Both the position numbers and the translations under genes were made by a program. From Nageia nagi (Eukaryota; Pinophyta), in assembly GCA_050084985.1 (NCBI GenBank), contig JBITNC010000001.1, positions 122,326,001 to 122,390,000 on the forward strand: a stretch of DNA of 64,000 bases. Direction: 5' to 3'. Within the stretch, counting starts at the first letter, position 1. The number at the start of each line of letters is the position of its first letter. The notes below the pieces were generated by a model. That model was given only the letters and a program-made list of their open reading frames with translations. It did no database searches and was not told the origin of the DNA. Positions 12,568 to 23,554 of the stretch are shown one piece after another.

Positions 12568-13032
12568 TGATAAGTATTCTCCCCATGTAACACTTGATGA
12601 AATTAACTATTTTTGAATTAATTTCTAATCTTCCATGATCTTAAGAAGGCACTTACAACATCAACACAAAAGCATAATAACTCAAACCAAACTCAAAAAT
12701 AACATAAGATATAAAGTGGTTCTCCCTCCTTAAGAGTACATCCACTAACTAAGATCTTCTTATTTTGAAGGACCTCTCTTACAAAATCTTTTTCTCTCTC
12801 TCAAACTCTAAACTTATAGCAAAGCTTGCATAACAATTATACAATATGAAAGGAGAGGGTTTTTCTCTATTTATAAGAAGAAACCCACTCTATATTTAAT
12901 CTTTTACCTATTTTTAATCATTTTTTTATTTTTATTCTCTTAACACTTTAAGGTATATAAATATACTTTAAGTATTAAGTGAATTTACATTAAGGATAAA
13001 TATTACATAATATTACATTACAAATTCTAACA
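12568..13032 (-). repeat. 3' LTR of copia element A
   Basis: This 465-bp sequence starts TG (tgataagtattctcccc) and ends CTAACA. Its reverse complement matches the D LTR at 52616-53068 along most of its length, including the run beginning TGTTAGAATTTGTAATG and the gatcttagttagtggatg block. A minus-strand TATAAATA lies at 12869-12876. A LINE sequence abuts its left side. The matching 5' LTR is missing. Confidence 0.85.
12869..12876 (-). promoter_or_regulatory. TATA box in the copia A LTR
   Basis: The minus strand reads cttataaatagag in the position expected for the U3 promoter of a copia LTR. The same motif is present in the B LTRs. Confidence 0.55.
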
Positions 13033-13041
13033 CTCCCCCTT
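13033..13041 (-). other. Polypurine tract of copia A
   Basis: The minus strand reads AAGGGGGAG directly before the LTR start TGTTAGAA, the expected site of plus-strand priming for an LTR retrotransposon. Confidence 0.65.
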
Positions 13042-13249
13042 AATATAATATTGGGATAGAGCATAGAGAAAAGAAGAAAGATAGAGTAAGAGAGAGTTAT
13101 TCTTCAAAAAGATATAAGTGAAGATGAAAACTTTTACATCTTTAAGATATAAGCAAGATCTTAGATTGAGACTCACTACAATACCATTTGAAAAAATGGT
13201 TTACAATACAATCATTAATCATAACTAGTTTTATTGTAAGTGTAGTCGA

Positions 13250-14764
13250 TCAATATTAAGCTAACATGTGAGCCTCCATGAGCCTGCCTACCTAAAGTAA
13301 GTAACTAGCATTCTCAATATGAAATCTACAAGCTATAAAAAGCTCATAAATAAGATCAGTTAGATGCATCATATTGTAGGTGATATTGTAGGCAAACCTT
13401 CCAGAAGTTCATGATCTTTTATGACTTGAATATTCTTATGGTTTAGGTGGCTTAATCGATGGTGCCAAAGATTTTTTCTAGAGACAATATTAGTTGCAAG
13501 ACACATCTTTGTTAGATATCAATCCATAATGTAAAGTTCAATTTCATTAAACCTTTCACCAAAGTGGCAAGACCTTTTTTCATGCACCAAAACTATGAGT
13601 TAAACTTAAAAGAGTAACCTTTCCTTGCAACTCAAATTATGAAAAGGAGATTCATAGTGAGTTAAGCACATAAAGCATATTCTCAAGAATATTTCTTTGT
13701 ATCAACACACTCCTAATACCTTGAAATTTAAAGATTAAATTAGCATCTATCATAACTACATATTTTCTATACTTATAAAAGTTTTCAAACTTATCTTTTT
13801 TGAAACACATGTGATTAGTGCATTTAGAATCAATAATATAATCATTTGAAAAAGTGTGAATTGGAGTAAAAGGAAGCAACATAAGCAAAATTTTATTCTT
13901 ATTATTAGATTTATTTTGTTTTCCATATCTTTTTTCACCTTGATCTTTCTTTTTTCTGAAGTAATTAGCTTTCTTATGACCATAGATGTCATAGAAATTA
14001 CAATTTTTATCAAATTTGGCTTTGATTTTATTTGAATTATCATGATCAGTAGTTCTTCTTATTTCCATATTTCTTGATGTGCTTCTTAGGAGCATGAGAA
14101 ACCTTCTTTTGATTATGATTCTTCTTTTTGAAGTGAAGCTTCATTGGACTTAGTGCCACAAAAGGCTCCTTAAGACTGATGATCAACACTTTATTATTAA
14201 ATATTTCTTCATGCTTTAAGAGAAGCCTTGATAGATTTTTTAAGAATATTTTTTTATTATCAAGTTTAGTTTCAATAATAATCATAAACTAACTAAATTT
14301 AGCAAAGAGGCTTTGAAGAATGATAAAAGTTAGGAACTCATCATTGATCCAATTACAACCACATCCCATAAGCTAGATCCTAAGGTCAATAACTTTATTC
14401 AGATATATTGCCACACTTTCATTTTTGTTTTGACGTGATTGAAGTAACTTTTGAAGAATGGTGAACCTTGTAAAAAAATTAGTGCCAAGGTAGATACTCT
14501 TTAGTTTATCCCTAGCTTCCTTTACAATGTTTGAAGAAGATATTATGAAGAGGATCTCATTTGAAACTATATCAAAGATTATAAAATTTTTCAAATCATT
14601 CTTAGTATTATAAGCTTCAACTTTCTTCTCCCTTGATGGAGCAACTTGGTTTTCATTGATAATCATCCAAAATTTCCATGTTTGAAGTTCTAATTTCATC
14701 TTAGGTTCCTAAATACCATAGTTGGAGCCATCTAAGATATACTTGGTGCAAATGAGTATCCCAT
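13250..14764 (-). pseudogene. Copia gag-protease pseudogene
   Basis: Reading on the minus strand from an ATG at 14764, a UBN2-type copia Gag is seen (YNTKNDLKNFIIFDIVSNEI, then ARDKLKSIYLGTNFFTRFTI at about 14500). A degenerate zinc knuckle follows at about 14000 (C-N-F-Y-D-I-Y-G-H-x4-Y, with two Cys replaced by Tyr). The copia protease start is DYIIDSKCTNHMC at about 13830, in which the usual D-S-G reads D-S-K. A gag-pre-integrase motif LWHHRLSHLNHKNI lies near 13440-13480. Several frameshifts and stops break it. Integrase and everything downstream is missing, the 3' untranslated part following at once. Confidence 0.8.
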
Positions 14765-15464
14765 TGCTAAAAAAAATATGAAAGAGATAAACAAAGTAAG
14801 CATACATGTTAAATTTAAATAATAATCATACAAATACATGTTTGAACTAATCAACAAATCAAATACTTAAATTATTAAAAAGAATTATAATCATACATCC
14901 AACATCTTATTCACCAAGTATAATTGAAGAGAGGGAAAATTTGAGGCTTATTTTCTTATCTAAAATTAGGTCTTCACTTAGATTATTGCAAGGAGCCCAA
15001 GTTTTACCAATATTCAACTAGTTCCCCTTGGAAAATGATATACTCTCACAAGAAGTACTAGTTATTTTTTAAGGTTGTGATGTGTGTTGGATCATCCAAA
15101 TTAATTATCTAGATTAAATTTTCAAATTTTCTTCTAAGTTATCAAGATAATCTTTGAATGGATAAGTGTACATGTGGTATCACTACACACATGCCTATCC
15201 ACCCATATGGACTTAAATCTAGACCAACAAAGTAATTAGAAGAAATTAAGAAGTATAAACTATTCACCACTTGGATCATCGAATTAAAAGGCTCTAGTCT
15301 ACCTTATCTTCATCTCATGGTTCCTCAAACAAGTCATGTTATAGAATAAATATGCGTATTTGTTCATTTTAGAGGAAGTAATTTTAATATTTATGTACTT
15401 TGCATATAAAGTAAAAATAAAAAATAAATAAAGTGCTTTTTAAAATGAAACTACATCCAACATG

Positions 15465-15937
15465 TGATGGAATTGAAGGATTCCATATAACCAAGATCTC
15501 CTTAGAGTTTCTTCAATAAGAATGTGTCATTCATCCATCTAGCAAAGGTAAAAAATAATTATACAAAAGATAACACATGATGTATAGTGGTTCCTTCATC
15601 TCTTGGGAGTATATCCACTTTGAACCATTATTCTATTACTTTCTTAGAAAATAACTCTCTTACAAATTCTCAAGATAAGCATTATTATATTTCATAAAAT
15701 TTTATCAAGTTACATAATGAGAGGAGTACCTCTCTATTTATAAGAACTAATCTATCATTTAACCTGCTTTTTACCTAAAAGTAAGGTTAAAGGTGTTTCT
15801 ATATTTATTCTTCTTTCTATTTTTATTCCTTTAATGCTTTAAGGTATCTAAAGATACTTTAAGCATTAAGTGAATTTACATTAAAGAGAAATATTACATA
15901 GTAAATATTACATAATATTACATTACAATTTTTAACA
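15465..15937 (-). repeat. 3' LTR of element B
   Basis: Begins tgatggaattgaagg and ends tttttaaca. It aligns with 18639-19091 through shared blocks such as tttgaaccattattctatta and aaggtatctaaagatacttt. Small gaps make it 20 bp longer than its partner, so the insertion is not recent. Confidence 0.88.
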
Positions 15938-15946
15938 CTCCCCTTT
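15938..15946 (-). other. Polypurine tract of element B
   Basis: The minus strand reads AAAGGGGAG immediately before the 3' LTR start TGTTAAAAATTG, matching the arrangement in copia A. Confidence 0.65.
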
Positions 15947-17949
15947 AATGTCAAATTGGATATATAGTTGAAAAGATAAAGAAAGAGAAAGTAAGAGAGA
16001 GTTTCTCATCTAAGAGATACAAATGGAGATGAGAATTTTTTACATATTTAAGAAAGTAATAGAATATAGATGGTTCTACAATGGTTCAACTACTTAACTA
16101 TTTTAACAAATAGTTTTACAATACAATTATTAATCAAAAAATAGTTTTTTATACAAGAGTAGTTATTCATAACATGTTGACATGAAGAGCCTCCATGAGC
16201 CTGTATATCTAAAGTAACCTACAATCTCAATAAGAACTTGCAAGCTACAAGCAGTTCAAAAAATAAGATCAACTAAATAGATCATATATAAACATATAAG
16301 ATATATGTCATCCATTAATTGATCAAATATACCAAGTCATCACATATGCATAATCAACCAAGTGATATTAATTTATTCTCAACCAATGATATAAAAAATA
16401 TCATCAATCTTTATAAAAAAAATTCAATTTTTAATTTTTGTGTTTATTTATTTTAGATCATTATTCTATATTTGTTAAAGGTATATGAAGATGTCTTCAT
16501 AACATAATATTTTCTAATTTAATTCTCCCCCTTGATGGCAACTTCACAAAAAAATTGAAGCATATTACAAAAAACTACACATGTAAAAAAGAATGTACAT
16601 TTTTCAAAGGTACTTGTACATTTTTTTTCTAAAGTAAGATTAATATTATATTATCAATATCCTCAATAAGACTTTTAAAAAAGATTAAAAACTTTTCACT
16701 CCAACAAGTATACTAATCAAAGTGCACAAGCAAAAAATTTAAGGATTAATGCACAACAATTCCAATGTTGAGTAAATTTACAAACTCTACTCCAATAAAA
16801 ATATGTGTACAAAAAAAATTACATTCAACTAGGATAAAAATAATATGCATAATTAATGAGGATAGTAATGTTTGAATAAAACTTACACAAATTTTTACTT
16901 CAAACGATGTGCATAACATTATTATTTGGGAAGTTCAAAAATTTTCATATTAACTATTGATATAACAAATGCCAATTCATAGTTCAATGCACATAATAAA
17001 TCTTTATGCAATATAAATTAATCTTAATTTGCAACCAAAGGATAGTGCATAAAAATTAGACAAATTTTCATAATGCACATCCACAAGTTTTCATTTTAAC
17101 ATTATGCAAATTTAATTATCACTATATTGGCAATTATCAATTAATGCTATCAATTAAATTAATTTTATATTTTCAACTTTAAAAGAAATTGCAATACTTG
17201 TAAAAAATAATTACACAATAATGGTTGAAATTAATTGCTTTGTAAATTAGCTTTGATCATTTTCTTTAAAAAAATACCAAACAAGGCATATGATTTGCAA
17301 ATTATCATAGTCTTTTACCTAAAAAGTTTATCCAAAAATTTTAAAAAAAGATTTTGATATTTATCAAATACTATATTTGCAATGTTATTACTTAAAAAAA
17401 GCTATTAAAAAATAGATCAAAATTATAATTTTCATATAGGATTTACTTTAAAGAAAAATTAGGAAAGATCACATTCATTTTCATGAAGTGAGAAAACAAA
17501 ATTTCGCACATGGTAAGTTTAACCAACTAGTGTCATTTGTATTTAAATACTTTACCAAAAAATTAAAAATTGATTTTAACACTTACTACCATATGGTAAA
17601 AATTGATAAATATAGGATAATTCAACATGAATGTTTACTTTTTAGAAAACCATATCCCATTTACTTTTTTTAGAAAAAATCCATATTCCATGTGTTAAAA
17701 ATGGGGACATGCCTTTAAACAATTTCCCTTTTTAAAATCTTTTACTTTTTTTTTTTCTTTTCTTCTTTTTTTTAAAAAAAAAAAAAACTTACCTCTTTTG
17801 TTGTTGTTTTTCTTAAAAGGATTCTCACTAAAACTATATTAGAGAAAATAAAAGGTTAGTGCAAACTTATCATGCACTTGAATTGCCTTCTTTTTTATTT
17901 TATTTTATTTTTTTTAAACTTTCTTTTAAAAAAAAAACTTCTCCCTTAT

Positions 17950-18220
17950 TTTTCTAATAGGTTGTGCATGCATGCAATAATGCATGATTTTTTTCATGCA
18001 TGCTTTTTTTATGCATGCAATAATGTATGCTTCTTTTTTTTTTCCATGCATGCAATAATGCATGCCTTTTTTAATTGCAATTATAAAAAAATTGAAACTA
18101 AAAATATAATAGAATTTTTTTTATTTTTTTAAATAGATTTTGCATGGAACCAAATTGCATGCAACCAGATTTGGTATGCAACCAAATTTTGCATGCATGA
18201 AATCATGCATGCACATTAAT
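17950..18220. repeat. ATGCATGC-rich cluster in the leader of element B
   Basis: About ten occurrences of the palindromic GCATGC/ATGCAT core alternate with poly-T runs and caataatg spacers over 270 bp, in the leader of B. No coding function is likely, although a plus frame (17872-18132) is open across it through low complexity. GCATGC is the RY core of seed-type enhancers in plants, but nothing here shows such a use. Confidence 0.75.
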
Positions 18221-18620
18221 GTTTACAAACTTATTGTATAAAAAATTGTGCAATAGCATTACAACAATGTTGTAAAAATAAAAAAAAATTGCAAGACTTT
18301 TAACTTTTTCTATACTAAATAGAAACTTGCAATTTTAAGCTATAACAACTCATTTTAATCAAATTTACTCAAAATTTGCATATTAATACTAAATATTAAG
18401 CAATTTTATTAAAAAATTACAACTAACAAATTTTTAGAAAAAAATAATGCATAGTAAAAATTAAACTAACATGTTCTTTAATCAAATTTTGCTAGACTGT
18501 GATAGAAGCAAAAAGTTTGACAAGAAGAGGTAGATTATACCTTTAAACCTTTTAACCTTAACATTTGATGGACAAAGAAGAGGAATGGACCTTCAAAGTT
18601 GTTGAAGTGGAGACTCCAAG

Positions 18621-18636
18621 AATGTCTTTGATACCA
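18621..18636 (-). other. Primer binding site of element B (tRNA-iMet type)
   Basis: The minus strand reads TGGTATCAAAGACATT two bases after the 5' LTR. The first eight bases equal the usual plant copia PBS (TGGTATCAGAGC type), complementary to initiator tRNA-Met, with one later mismatch. Confidence 0.8.
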
Positions 18637-18638
18637 TA

Positions 18639-19091
18639 TGATGGAATTGAATGATAACTAAGATCTCCTTGAAGTTTTTTCAATAAGAATGTGCCATTCA
18701 TCCATCTAGTAAAGGTAAGAAACAATCACACAAAAGATAACACATAATGTATAGTGGTTCTTCTATCTCTTGGAAGTACATCCACTTTGAACCATTATTC
18801 TATTACTTTCTTAGAAGATAACTCTCTTACAAATTCTCATGACAAGCATTACCATGCTTGATCAAGTTACATAATGAGAAGAGTACCTCTCTATTTATAA
18901 GAACTAACCCACTTTTTAACCTTTTTTTTACCTAAGGGTAAGGTTAAAGGTGTTTCTATATTTATTTCTTTTTTATTTTTATTCTTTTAATATTTTAAAG
19001 TATCTAAAGATACTTTAAGTATTAAATGAATTTACATTAAAAAAATATTATGTAATAAATATTACATAATATTACATTACAATTTCTAACA
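18639..19091 (-). repeat. 5' LTR of element B
   Basis: A 453-bp LTR, tgatgg to aaca, pairing with 15465-15937. A minus-strand TATAAATA lies at 18892-18899, upstream of the presumed R region. The PBS abuts it on the internal side and the acatc target copy on the outer side. Confidence 0.88.
18892..18899 (-). promoter_or_regulatory. TATA box in the 5' LTR of element B
   Basis: TATAAATA on the minus strand within the 5' LTR, at the same relative place as in the 3' LTR (15738-15745 region) and in the A LTR. Confidence 0.55.
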
Positions 19092-19800
19092 ACATCATCC
19101 ATAAGTACGAACAAAAAAGTCCAATGAGTTTTGTTACAACCCTTAATGAAACTCTTTACAAAAGTTCATTAATTTTAAGTAATAACAAATGAGCTTAAGA
19201 GTCCAATGGATTTCGTTAAAATCCTTAATGGATCTTTATACAAAGGTTCATTATTAAAAATTGAAGAATTCTCCTCCTTGACTTAAAAAAATGAAGTTTA
19301 AAAATAATTCTTTATTTGCAACTTAACATAAAAATTCATAAGTAAATAGTTAAGTGAACTTTTATCCATCCACATATATAAAGACAAAATATATAACCAT
19401 GCATTTAAATTTTTTTCCAATCACATGTGTTTATAATAATAATCATGCATTAAGACAAAATAACATTAATTCTTTCATAATCAATATTAATCTATGCATA
19501 GTTAATTATCATTAATCCAACCATAATCCCCTCCCCCTTTTTTATCTCAAATGCATGAAATTGTTTTAAAAAATTCCTTAATATAGCTTGCACTAAAAAA
19601 TGTTAGCAAATAAAACATTTTCTTAAAATAGGTCATACTTTTTAAAATACACCTTTTCTAACATAAAAGGTTTTCCAAAACAAATCCTCCCCCCTTGTTT
19701 TTTTAAATAACAAACTCTCTTTTTTTAAAAAAAAAAAATGCCCCTTTTAAACACTAATGCTTTTTTACTTTATTAAAAAAAAAACTTGCTTTTAAAAATA

Positions 19801-19801
19801 T

Positions 19802-19832
<31 letters not shown>

Positions 19833-19862
19833 AATTATATATAAAAACATATATATATATAT
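19801..19862. repeat. (AT)n microsatellite in the copia leader
   Basis: Alternating AT runs of about 24 and 16 bases with short breaks. The related copy E has an (AT)n tract at 44579-44616 at the equivalent leader position, so the microsatellite is part of the element. Confidence 0.85.
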
Positions 19863-20061
19863 ACAAATATACCATTATATATAGTATTATAAAGGCATAT
19901 TTAATGTTAAGAAAGGGAGCACCATTGTAGGTTGTGAGGGAGTCACTAAGTGTTAATGTTAGAGAGGAAGCACATCATCTTGGGAGCCAATGCCAAAGTC
20001 GATGGAGGAATGAGAGGTTGAAATCAACATGGAGGAGAGGAAAGAAGAGGGGAGGGGTTGT

Positions 20062-20375
20062 CATGCATCGCCCAATGGCAGATTGTGCACCCCTAGGGAT
20101 GTAGGCCTTGGATGGCCACTTCGGCCAAGGTTATGGCCCATTATAATTTTTATTATATATATTTTATTTTAGGAGAGGGGGGATTGATCATGCATGCACT
20201 ACCTAATGGAAATCTATGCATCCCCCTAGGGCTATGGCGCTTGGTTGGCCATGCCAGGTAGAGCTATAGCCCACAATAGCAAGAAGAAAGGGGGCCTATC
20301 TGTACACCACCCAATTACAGGTTACATTCTCCCCCAAGGTTAGACCCATGCCAGCTAAGGCTATAGCTCGAAACA
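20062..20375. repeat. Three diverged GC-richer repeats in the copia A leader
   Basis: Units start at about 20062, 20193 and 20302. They share a pattern of catgca(t/c), then cccaatgg or a variant, a run of C, ccctaggg or a variant, ggatggcca or a variant, and a final ggctatagccca-like phrase. Spacing is 131 and 109 bp. A single related unit is seen in copy E near 44490-44570. They stand out from the AT-rich leader. They might be structured leader RNA, such as a packaging region, but that is speculation. Confidence 0.65.
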
Positions 20376-21040
20376 TATTTTTTTATCTTTTTTTTATTCA
20401 AAAAAACATACATGTATTTTATTTTTATTTTTTTTAAAATAAAGTTTTTTTTAATAATTAAAAAAAATTCAAAAAATAAAATAGATTTTTTTATTATTTT
20501 ATATAAAAAATACAATTTAAAAAAATTGTAAAAAAAGTTTTAAACAAATTGTGTGTGTGTATACTTATTAGTAATGTAATTTGTTTTTTGTAAGAATAAC
20601 ATTATAATTATTTTTTTGCAAAACTTTTAACTATTTAATGAAATTTAAGCTATAATCACTTATTATTGCTAAATTTAAGCAAATTCACTTAAAATTTGCA
20701 TATTATTGCTACACATTAGGCAATCTTAAAAAAATTGCAACTTAACAAAATAATGCATAACAATAGCATAAGAATAAACTAACATGTTAGTATAGAAAAA
20801 AAATAGCAATAATATCTACTTTGAACAAATTTTGCTAAGTATAACTCAATACCAATACAAAGAAAATGCAACATTATTTATAATGTGCATAGGATCCATT
20901 AAATGTGTCACTAACAACTCCAATGTTCTAGTGTATAAAATATTAATAATCTGTTCATGCCTAAAAATATGTAACCAATTCATAATAAACATGTATATTT
21001 TTAAAATAATAAATATATTACAAATATATTGTACTGTATA

Positions 21041-21715
21041 ATATTTCACCTAATGGTAAATCATTTTTTCTAAGAATAATCTTATCGTATGACCCTAAAA
21101 TAGTACCTTCATCATGGGCTCTTTTTCTAACATTTTTCACACATTGTTGGTACTTTATGAACCAACTCATAGGAGTTTTGTAAATAGAAATAGAGGTTTT
21201 ATCTACTCGACCATAGGCTCCTTTCTTTTGAAAAGTATGATCCATTAAAATATTTTTTATGGCCAATATATTCCATCTTACTCATCTTGAAAATCTTGAT
21301 GAAATATTTTACACACATCACAAACAAGCATGATAACCTTTTGTATGAAGACCTATGATAAGTTTTTTTAAAGAATGCATATAACTCATATGATTATAAA
21401 AAATAAAATATAAACATGTATATATGCATACCTGCATAAATAAAAAGCCTTGGATAATCATCTATAGTCCAACATAGTATGCCAAAACATTTAAATGACA
21501 TATGATTAATAGGTCTACTTATATCATACATTTGAATTCCTTTCCATAAGAGCTACAACTCATAAATTACTAGTTTAAGGTAAACATCTATGTGTTTATC
21601 TTGTTTCCATTCAAGGACTATAATAGCCAACATCAAATGCTCTTTTCTTCTAGACATGCACAAAGATATGTTATAATTGTGTATTATTTTAGAACTCACT
21701 CTAGGTTGGGGTAAC
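21041..21715 (-). pseudogene. CACTA transposase (TNP2/Transposase_21), C-terminal fragment
   Basis: Minus-strand text follows the family order. CMSRRKEHLMLAIIVLEWKQ and HIDVYLKLVIYELQLLWKGI are followed by ILCWTIDDYPRLFIYAGMH (about 21660-21430). After a noncoding gap come TKGYHACL (about 21330) and ILMDHTFQKKGAYGRVDKTS (21260-21190), which correspond to the cysteine motif and the later segment of TNP2-like proteins. Stops and frame changes prevent translation. It is separated from its N-terminal part by about 1.85 kb of inserted DNA and stops where copia-like DNA begins. TNP2 proteins bind the terminal repeats and cut them. Confidence 0.75.
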
Positions 21716-23545
21716 ATACTATCATTCTTTTTTTTATTTCATTCTTTTTAGAAAATTCTTTCTATTCCAACTTTCTTCCTTTTAAAATTAATTTTGAGTC
21801 TTCTATTAGCCTTAAGATTGAAGAATTTTAGATGTTGTTAGGATCTAGCTATTGTATGTATAATCCGAATATTGTATATATGGATCCTTGTCTTTGATAT
21901 TTTTGCCTTGTAAATTTTTAGTCAAAGTCAATAGGTATTGTAATAATTCTTAGGGATTAACCGTAAGTCATATTAATAGTCAAATGGGATAAGAATTGTA
22001 TCTATAAAAGAATTATGTATAGGAAGAGAAAATTCTAATACAATATCCAAGAGTAGTTGTAATACAATGTTCAAGAGGAGTTGTAAATACAATATCTGGG
22101 AGTTTTGAAAATACAAAGTTTGAGATTTTTTGTAAATATAAGTCCAAGTTATGTCCAAGTAATCAATGAGAGGTGCCCAAAAATAAATAGAGCCCACCAA
22201 TTTTGAGTGATGATATTAAAAATTTTGGTTAATATCAATAGGTCCCAAAAAAATAATGGTAGGTGATGATTTAAGGAGATCCCAAATAGAGCCCACTGAT
22301 TTTAAATGATGATGTTAGAAATTTTGGCTAAAATTAGTGGGTCCTAAAATAAATAATGGTAGGTGATGATTCAAGGAGATCTCAAATAAAGCCCATCAAT
22401 TTTGAGTGATGATATTAGAACTTTTGGCTAAAATAAATGGGTACTAAAAAGAGCTAGATTATCAATAGAACCTAGAGAAAAGAAATAAGATCCACCAGAT
22501 TAAGGTAAGAGTAATGGATAAGAAGTAACACCCAGGTCCACTTGATCTTTAATGTTTAACCCTTGAGGCCTTGTTAGTGTGTCTACTTTGACTCAATTCC
22601 ACATAACAGTGGTAGTTTCTTCTCAAACTAGGTTAATATACTATTCATAACCCTCCATTGCTCTATTAATTTAGAACCATAGTATGGATCATCAATGGTT
22701 GCAAAGAAGTAGATAGCTACTAATAGAATATAATACTAGATCATATCTATCAGAATGCAGATGAGTACTTTTTCAATAAGCTACATACCATCTTAATCAA
22801 CTACAAGGCTAAAGAAGGAGTAATCAATGACATGTTCGAGAGGATTGTGGCTCAATCAATATAATTGTTCAAAAAATTCAAATTCTCAAATAGTCATACT
22901 ATTGGTACTTATTCATTGTGTAATTTAACATAGTTGTAAAATTTATTATAAATAGTTTTCTTCACTTGTTTTAATCAAGATGATAATTGTGTATATTAAT
23001 TATAATAACAACCCAATAGGGCATGCAAATGTTTAAATGGTAAACTATTATAAATCAAAGAGGCCAGACATTCTAACAAGTTTGTCTAGGTTTGTAAGAT
23101 ACTTTCATATATAACAATGCAAATAGATTATGCTTTTTCCTTCTACAATAAGTGGCTATTTATTACTTTTGTAAATGTTATGTATGAGATGATGTCTTAA
23201 GTTGTGGCTATGTATTGTGATTATGAGACCCCAAGGGTATGATATCTTGTTATTCTTAATCTTGGTTATGGATTAATATCTGTGTTTCAATGCTTAGGTT
23301 GTGAAGTTTTTGCTTTAGTTTTAGTTTAATTTGTTAATCTATTTCTTGTAACTCCATACCTTTTATCTCTTTCCTATTACTTTTAAATTTCATAATAGAT
23401 AGGGACCAAACTATAACTTGAAGATTGAGCAAAAAACCAATACGGGTGCATTCCCACCACCTTTTACTCTTTCAAGAAACCTACTATTGTAGGCAATGGA
23501 GAACTCAACTAGACCAAATCCTTTGAGGTTACATTATACTGATCA
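21716..23545 (+). mobile_element. Insertion in the transposase, probable LTR element fragment
   Basis: Transposase similarity stops at about 23560 and resumes at about 21710, leaving this block as an insertion. A sequence from TGTTAGGATCTAGC at 21837 to ACATAACA at 22608 has the ends expected of an LTR, a tctataaaag TATA-like site at about 22002 and a following gTGGTAgT that weakly resembles a copia PBS. A short open segment (about 22748-22920, GVINDMFERIVAQSIQLFKKF-like) follows but no family is recognised. No second LTR is seen. Confidence 0.45.
22032..22460. repeat. Two minisatellites inside the putative LTR
   Basis: About four units near 30 bp (core aatacaatatccaagag) lie at 22032-22150. 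Three units of about 100 bp (core agcccaccaattttgagtga) start near 22191, 22290 and 22390. The units have diverged by substitutions. Confidence 0.75.
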
Positions 23546-23554
23546 ACAAATTGA

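Larger units (their letters stand above)
15465..19091 (-). mobile_element. Copia-type non-autonomous element B, nested in A
   Basis: A 3627-bp minus-strand element with paired LTRs (3' at 15465-15937, 5' at 18639-19091), a PBS resembling the initiator tRNA-Met type and a PPT. Flanks read acatg on the left and acatc on the right. Removing the element joins ctacatccaac to the atcatccataag sequence also seen uninterrupted in copy E near 45350, which confirms insertion into A with a 5-bp target duplication (one mismatch). The interior has no coding frame I recognise. It has A-like 3' sequence near 16170-16270 and an AT- and ATGCATGC-rich leader. It must have moved using proteins of another copy. 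Confidence 0.88.
12568..20845 (-). mobile_element. Copia element A (defective; 3' LTR, gag, protease, leader), interrupted by element B
   Basis: Minus-strand Ty1/copia element. The 3' LTR is at 12568-13032, a polypurine tract follows, and the coding relic (gag, zinc knuckle, protease, gag-pre-integrase) spans 14764-13250. A long AT-rich leader runs up to about 20845, split by nested element B at 15465-19091. Integrase, reverse transcriptase and RNase H are absent, so this was already a deletion derivative. The leader ends at about 20845, where similarity to the leader of B stops before any PBS or 5' LTR, next to the broken CACTA transposase. Copies D and E elsewhere share its LTR and leader. 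Confidence 0.8.

Noticed and set aside
12568-13032. Pairing of the A LTR (12568-13032) with the D LTR (52616-53068) as ends of one 40-kb element
   Set aside because: They are in opposite orientation, and each is attached to its own leader or gag, so they are separate insertions of one family.
17872-18132. 86-codon plus-strand frame rich in Phe, His, Ala and Cys
   Set aside because: Produced by T-runs and ATGCATGC repeats in the leader of a retroelement on the opposite strand.
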